Made by a program: the position numbers and the translations under genes | From: Planctomycetales bacterium | Lineage (GTDB): Bacteria; Planctomycetota; Planctomycetia; Isosphaerales; Isosphaeraceae | NCBI GenBank assembly: GCA_027435495.1 | Contig: DAHZZC010000875.1 | Coordinates: 1-10,339, forward strand | Reading direction: 5' to 3' | Length of the DNA: 10,339 bases | Shown: one piece after another, positions 7,181-10,339 of the stretch | How the letters are laid out: every line of letters begins with the position of its first letter | Numbering within the stretch: position 1 is the first letter of the stretch | The notes under the pieces: model-generated | The model's database searches: none | Told to the model about the DNA's origin: nothing | Seen by the model: the letters and a program-made list of their open reading frames with translations, nothing else

Positions 7181-7206
7181 GGCTCCTTTCATTCTACCAC
7201 GGAGCC
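7181..7206 (-). terminator. Weak hairpin after thiSG, possible terminator
   Basis: GGCTCC (7181-7186) and GGAGCC (7201-7206) form a 6-bp stem with a 14-nt loop, beginning 11 nt after the thiSG stop codon on the minus strand. No run of U follows, so intrinsic termination is doubtful. It is listed as the only hairpin seen at the expected place. Confidence 0.2.
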
Positions 7207-7217
7207 GGCACTCGTCT

Positions 7218-8273
7218 TCACGATCGACCGATGACGCCCTGAGTTGGGCTGGAGGCGGTGGCATACAGTTTCGTCGGGATCCGCCCGGCGCCGTGGGCGA
7301 GCCGGCCGGCCTCGATCGCCATCCGCATCGCGTGGGCCATCCGCAGCGGGTCGCGTGCCCCGGCGATCCCGGTGTTGAGCAAAACGCCGTCGCAGCCCAG
7401 CTCCATCGCGATCGCAACGTCGCTCGCTGTCCCGACGCCCGCATCAACGATCACCGGATAGGACGGGTCATTCCCCTTGAGGTCTTCGAGGATGATCCGG
7501 ATGTTGTTCGGGTTCAGCACGCCCTGGCCGCTCCCGATCGGGCTGCCGGCCGGCATCACGCTGGCAGCGCCGGCCTCCTTGAGCCGTCGGGCCATGATCG
7601 GGTCGTCGCTGGTGTAGCAGAGCACCTGGAACCCCTCGGCCACCAGCACCCTCGTCGATTCGAGCGTGGCGACCGGGTCGGGGAGGAGCGTCCGGGGGTC
7701 GGCCAGGACCTCCAACTTCACCCAGTCGGCGCCGGGGTTGCCCAGCCCTTCGAGTAGCTCGCGACCGAGCCGGGCCGTGCGGAGCGCGTCGTCGGCCGAG
7801 AAGCAGCCGGCCGTGTTCGGCAGGATCGTGTACCGCTCCGGGTCGAGGAAGTCGAGCAGGTTGCGCCCCTCGCGATCGAAGAGTCGCTCGCGGCGGACGG
7901 CGACCGTGACCACCTCGGCGCCGCTGGCGTCGAGGCAGTCGCGCATCAGTTCAAGCGTGGCATATTTGCCCGTCCCGACGAACAACCGGCTGCGGAAGGT
8001 GTGACCGCCGATTGTCAGCGGTTCAGGGGCAAGAGGATCGGTGGGAGGGTCCTCGGGCGCACCGCCACCAACCAGCGTGACGATCTCGAGGACGTCGCCG
8101 GAGACGACCGCAGTCTCGGCGTGCTGCCGCCTGGTGACCAGGTCACGATTGCGCTCGACGGCGACGTGCTCGGGCCGGACGCCCAGGTCCCGGAGCAGCT
8201 CGGCGACGGTCAGCGGTCCGTCCAGCTCGCGGCGCTCGCCGTTGATGGTGACATATACGGTCGTGGATGGCAC
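7218..8273 (-). CDS. thiG: ThiS-ThiG fusion: sulfur carrier plus thiazole synthase
   Basis: The protein has 351 residues. Residues 5-71 are a ThiS-like ubiquitin fold (TINGERRE, LTVAELLRDLGV, GDVLEIVTLVGGG) whose C-terminal glycines, normally the free end, are internal at 69-71. A Pro/Asp-rich linker (72-86) joins it to ThiG. In ThiG the Schiff-base lysine is Lys186 in WVKLEVLADP, and the phosphate-binding loops are PAGSPIGSG (241-249) and DAGVGTASD (277-285). ThiG makes the thiazole phosphate of thiamine from deoxyxylulose phosphate, dehydroglycine and sulfur from ThiS thiocarboxylate. The start is GTG, chosen because the ThiS fold begins at once and AGGGGGA lies 8 nt upstream. No other thi gene is in the window. 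The product probably needs cleavage after the glycines to act as a normal sulfur carrier; this is inference. Confidence 0.95.
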   Translation of the reverse strand: MPSTTVYVTINGERRELDGPLTVAELLRDLGVRPEHVAVERNRDLVTRRQHAETAVVSGDVLEIVTLVGGGAPEDPPTDPLAPEPLTIGGHTFRSRLFVGTGKYATLELMRDCLDASGAEVVTVAVRRERLFDREGRNLLDFLDPERYTILPNTAGCFSADDALRTARLGRELLEGLGNPGADWVKLEVLADPRTLLPDPVATLESTRVLVAEGFQVLCYTSDDPIMARRLKEAGAASVMPAGSPIGSGQGVLNPNNIRIILEDLKGNDPSYPVIVDAGVGTASDVAIAMELGCDGVLLNTGIAGARDPLRMAHAMRMAIEAGRLAHGAGRIPTKLYATASSPTQGVIGRS

Positions 8274-8283
8274 CGGTCGGATC

Positions 8284-8297
8284 CCCCTGGCCAGGGG
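8284..8297 (-). promoter_or_regulatory. Palindrome covering the thiSG ribosome binding site
   Basis: CCCCTGGCCAGGGG is a perfect 14-bp palindrome. On the minus-strand transcript it folds as a 5-bp stem with a GGCC loop. Its 3' arm AGGGG is part of the AGGGGGA ribosome binding site of thiSG, whose GTG lies 10 nt further on. The hairpin would compete with the ribosome, so translation of thiSG may be gated. No ligand or partner is known. Confidence 0.4.
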
Positions 8298-8378
8298 CCG
8301 CGACCGTCGGGCCGGCGGCGGCGCCCGGTCCTCGTCGTGCGATGGGCCTCGCCCTGGAATGTCGATGGTTCATCGTAT

Positions 8379-8397
8379 CCCCGCTCTCTCCGCGGGG
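8379..8397. repeat. Hairpin CCCCGC/GCGGGG in the divergent intergenic region
   Basis: This is a perfect 6-bp GC stem (8379-8384 with 8392-8397) around a 7-nt pyrimidine loop. It lies about 105 nt upstream of thiSG and about 120 nt upstream of the plus-strand secreted-protein gene. It could be a leader element of either gene or a chance structure. There is no U-tract on either strand. Confidence 0.25.
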
Positions 8398-8419
8398 TCA
8401 AGCCGCGCCGGACGTCTGG

Positions 8420-8437
8420 CGCCGAACCCATTCGGCG
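8420..8437. repeat. Hairpin CGCCGAA-CCCA-TTCGGCG
   Basis: This is a perfect 7-bp stem with a 4-nt loop, about 80 nt before the start of the TIGR03067-type gene and about 150 nt before thiSG on the other strand. With the hairpins at 8379-8397 and 8284-8297 it makes the divergent region unusually structured. The conserved CTGAGA-type core of a TPP riboswitch is absent. Confidence 0.3.
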
Positions 8438-8519
8438 ACCGGCACCGATATTGCACCCAGGTTTCCGACGAGATGGAAATAACAGAATCGGCCCAATTCA
8501 TCCGGAAGGAGACTTACTG

Positions 8520-8987
8520 ATGACGCTCCTGGAAATGGCTCTGGGACTGGGCATGCTCGTGATGGCCGGCACACTCGCGGTCGCGCAGGAGTCTACTACT
8601 GAGCCGGCCTCGGCGGGGAAACGCTGCACTCCTGAGGACCTCGTTGGCCGCTATTTCATCATTTCAGGCGAGAAGTACGGCATGGAGGAGCCCGAGGACC
8701 GGGTCAAGGGGACCGTCGTGACCTTCAGCAAGGACGATGTCCTCGTTGCCGACAAGGACAAGAAGGAGCTGTACTCAGCCACGTACAAGCTCGACTCGAC
8801 CAAGAACCCGGCGACCATCATCATGATCAGCCGAGTCCGCGGCTCGTCCGGTGAGGAAGCCCGCGGCCTGATCGAGAAGGACGGCGACACCGTCAGGCTG
8901 GTCTACGCACTGCCGACCGGCGAGATCCCCAGCGGCTTCAAGACCCGCGAGAAGCAGTTGATGTTCGTGATGAGGAAGGAGAGCTAA
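8520..8987 (+). CDS. Secreted TIGR03067-type protein
   Basis: The protein has 155 residues. A signal peptide (about 1-22) has a hydrophobic core and a signal peptidase I site after Ala-Val-Ala, before Gln23. The mature part matches the TIGR03067 pattern from memory: LVGRYFIISGE near the start, then DRVKGTVVTFSKDDVLV (61-77), then YSATYKLDSTKNPATIIM (85-102), then GLIEKDGDTVRLVYALP (116-132), ending in MFVMRK. Members are small beta-rich exported proteins found mainly in Planctomycetes, often in many copies; their function is unknown. One cysteine remains after cleavage. The start ATG at 8520 has AAGGAG 8 nt upstream and gives a proper signal peptide; longer upstream readings of the frame have neither. 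It diverges from thiSG across a 246-nt intergenic region and no partner gene is evident. Confidence 0.88.
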   Translation: MTLLEMALGLGMLVMAGTLAVAQESTTEPASAGKRCTPEDLVGRYFIISGEKYGMEEPEDRVKGTVVTFSKDDVLVADKDKKELYSATYKLDSTKNPATIIMISRVRGSSGEEARGLIEKDGDTVRLVYALPTGEIPSGFKTREKQLMFVMRKES

Positions 8988-9174
8988 GCGAAGGAGTTCT
9001 GGAGGTTCCCTGGGCGCGTTCGGACGATGGAGGATGGCGGCCCGTGGCGAGCCATTGGATTGGGCGATTGCTCTGACCGGATTGACCGGGTAGAACAAAG
9101 GCATGCGACGCCCTGGCTCGTCGCGGTACTTCGGACCATGACGATCGCTGTTCGCGCCGTCCGGGCCTATTTTT

Positions 9175-10339
9175 ATGAACCCGAGCGACCGCAAGAAGCT
9201 GCTGGCGTGGGCGGGGATTTATGCATCCCTCACGCTTGGCTGGGTCGTGCTCGCCCGGGGGATTCTCGAGCCGATGCTGGCCGCCAGACCGCTCGGGCCG
9301 GTTGGGCTCGGCATCCAGAAATACCTGTACGTCCCGCCGGTGCTGTTCCTCACGCAGGACCTCGTCGGCCAGTGGCGCGAGCTGACGTCGGCCGTCGTGA
9401 TCGCCATCGCGATGCACGCGGCGGTCGTGATCCGGACGGGTCGGGCGACGTCGAGGACGCTGGAAGTCGTCCTGGGCGTGGCCGCCGCGGCGTTCCTCGG
9501 AGTCGCGGTGCTGGCCGGTTACCGGCAGGATTATTTCTTCTATGAAGAGATCTGGTATCATGTCCTGCGCGGTGAGGATCCCTGGTTCCTCGTCTCCGGG
9601 ATGCTCGGTCGATACCCGCTGAACGCCTATGGGCCGCTGTTCAACCTGTTCGCCGGTGCGGCCTGGATCAACCCGAGAGCGCCCCGACTGCTCGACGCCT
9701 TCGCTTACCTGATGTTCGCCTCCGCGACCTGTCGGGCGTTTGCCGCGAAGCGGCCAGGACGAGCGATCGCCTGGCTGGCGCCTCTGGTCTTGCTGGCGAA
9801 TCCCTATCCGTGGATTGAAGCGGCGTTCTACGGTCACTTCGACGTGATGGTGGCACTCGCGACGCTGGCCGCGGTCCGGGCGCGAGAGCGAGGTCGCGAG
9901 GCGCTTTCAGGACTCTGGCTGGCGACGGGCGTCTTACTGAAATACCTGCCGATCGCGCTCCTGCCAATCCTCGCCGACGACCGCGACGGCAAGCCCTTGC
10001 GGTTTCGCGGTCGATTTCTGATCACGGCGATCCTCGTGATTGCGGGTGGGATGGCGATCAGCGCGCTGGTCTGGGGCCGCTCGACGTTCCGACCGATGGA
10101 GCTGGCGGCGACACGGCCGGCGATGGGGGCGTCGCTCGCCTGGGCGATCCGGGGCCCGAACTCGCCGTTGCGGGGCACCGAGATCGCCGTGAACATCGAG
10201 ACGCTCTCGACTCTGGCGCAACTCGGGGCGATCGCGGCGGCCTGGCGATGGTCGAGGGCGCGTCGACCGGCGATCGAGGCGGCCGTCCTCTCGGCGGCGA
10301 TGGGGTTGGTCGTCTTCTACCGGGTCGGTTATCCGCAGT
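9175..10339 (+). CDS. Multi-span membrane protein, GT87/DUF2029-like (GT-C) glycosyltransferase, partial
   Basis: The frame is open from ATG 9175 to the right edge: 388 complete codons with no stop, so the C-terminus is missing. Several hydrophobic spans are visible, at about residues 10-30, 72-88, 98-115, 172-190, 198-210, 222-236, 245-265, 280-300 and 366-382. After the third span, the stretch QDYFFYEEIWYHVLRGEDPW (118-137), then LNAYGPLFNLFA (149-160) and FYGHFDVMVAL (218-228), fit the layout of GT87/DUF2029 polyprenol-linked sugar transferases, where acidic loop residues are catalytic. The donor and acceptor sugars cannot be inferred. No ribosome binding site precedes the ATG, but an in-frame TGA at 9139-9141 with no other start after it fixes this choice. 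Translation may be leaderless or weak. The family call rests on motif layout and topology. Confidence 0.75.
   Translation, partial: MNPSDRKKLLAWAGIYASLTLGWVVLARGILEPMLAARPLGPVGLGIQKYLYVPPVLFLTQDLVGQWRELTSAVVIAIAMHAAVVIRTGRATSRTLEVVLGVAAAAFLGVAVLAGYRQDYFFYEEIWYHVLRGEDPWFLVSGMLGRYPLNAYGPLFNLFAGAAWINPRAPRLLDAFAYLMFASATCRAFAAKRPGRAIAWLAPLVLLANPYPWIEAAFYGHFDVMVALATLAAVRARERGREALSGLWLATGVLLKYLPIALLPILADDRDGKPLRFRGRFLITAILVIAGGMAISALVWGRSTFRPMELAATRPAMGASLAWAIRGPNSPLRGTEIAVNIETLSTLAQLGAIAAAWRWSRARRPAIEAAVLSAAMGLVVFYRVGYPQ

Noticed and set aside
7100..7447. 115-codon minus-strand frame overlapping the thiSG 3' end
   Set aside because: Most of it is a shadow of thiSG; the tail after thiSG has no recognisable content, though it is in frame with the broken HEAT sequence.
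8274..8470. TPP riboswitch upstream of thiSG
   Set aside because: The conserved CTGAGA and GATCTGGATAATGCC-like elements are absent on the minus strand; only generic hairpins are present.
8938..9837. 299-codon minus-strand frame opposite the glycosyltransferase start
   Set aside because: It is low-complexity Arg/Gln/Gly-rich translation without domains; the plus strand has a coherent membrane protein there.

Overview
The window is GC-rich, double-stranded bacterial chromosome, most likely from a planctomycete close to Isosphaeraceae. The pointers are a secreted TIGR03067-type protein (a family concentrated in Planctomycetes), a ThiS-ThiG fusion of the type seen in that phylum, HEAT-repeat coding sequence, and GTG starts. 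The assignment is inference from gene content; there is no rRNA or other direct taxonomic marker.

Layout. Bases 1-4170 (minus strand) form a signalling unit, read right to left: an AlgB/NtrC-type sigma-54 activator; a 180-nt gap with a long inverted repeat; a membrane sensor histidine kinase; an overlapping response regulator with no DNA-binding domain; a 27-residue membrane peptide; and an ATGA-coupled gene that leaves the window at base 1. The peptide resembles the small proteins encoded ahead of KdpF/KdpA, so the unit may control a Kdp-type potassium pump just outside the window. Bases 4171-4472 hold no gene. Bases 4473-6464 (minus) encode a DinG/XPD-family helicase in which one of the four iron-sulfur cysteine positions is serine. 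Bases 6599-7087 (minus) carry HEAT-repeat coding sequence broken by an in-frame TGA. Bases 7218-8273 (minus) encode the ThiS-ThiG fusion for the thiamine thiazole moiety. A divergent intergenic region (8274-8519) contains several hairpins, one covering the thiSG ribosome binding site. On the plus strand, 8520-8987 is the secreted TIGR03067-type protein, and 9175 to the right edge is a multi-membrane-span protein resembling GT87/DUF2029 glycosyltransferases, open at the window end.

How the genes work together. Only the left-hand genes clearly form an operon: one kinase between two regulators, one a promoter activator and one apparently acting by phosphotransfer or protein contact. The other genes look like independent units. 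I found no tRNA, rRNA, CRISPR array, insertion sequence or TPP riboswitch. The points most worth a second look are the one-kinase/two-regulator unit with its possible Kdp link, the missing helicase cluster ligand, the internal ThiS diglycine in the fusion, and the TGA-interrupted HEAT frame.
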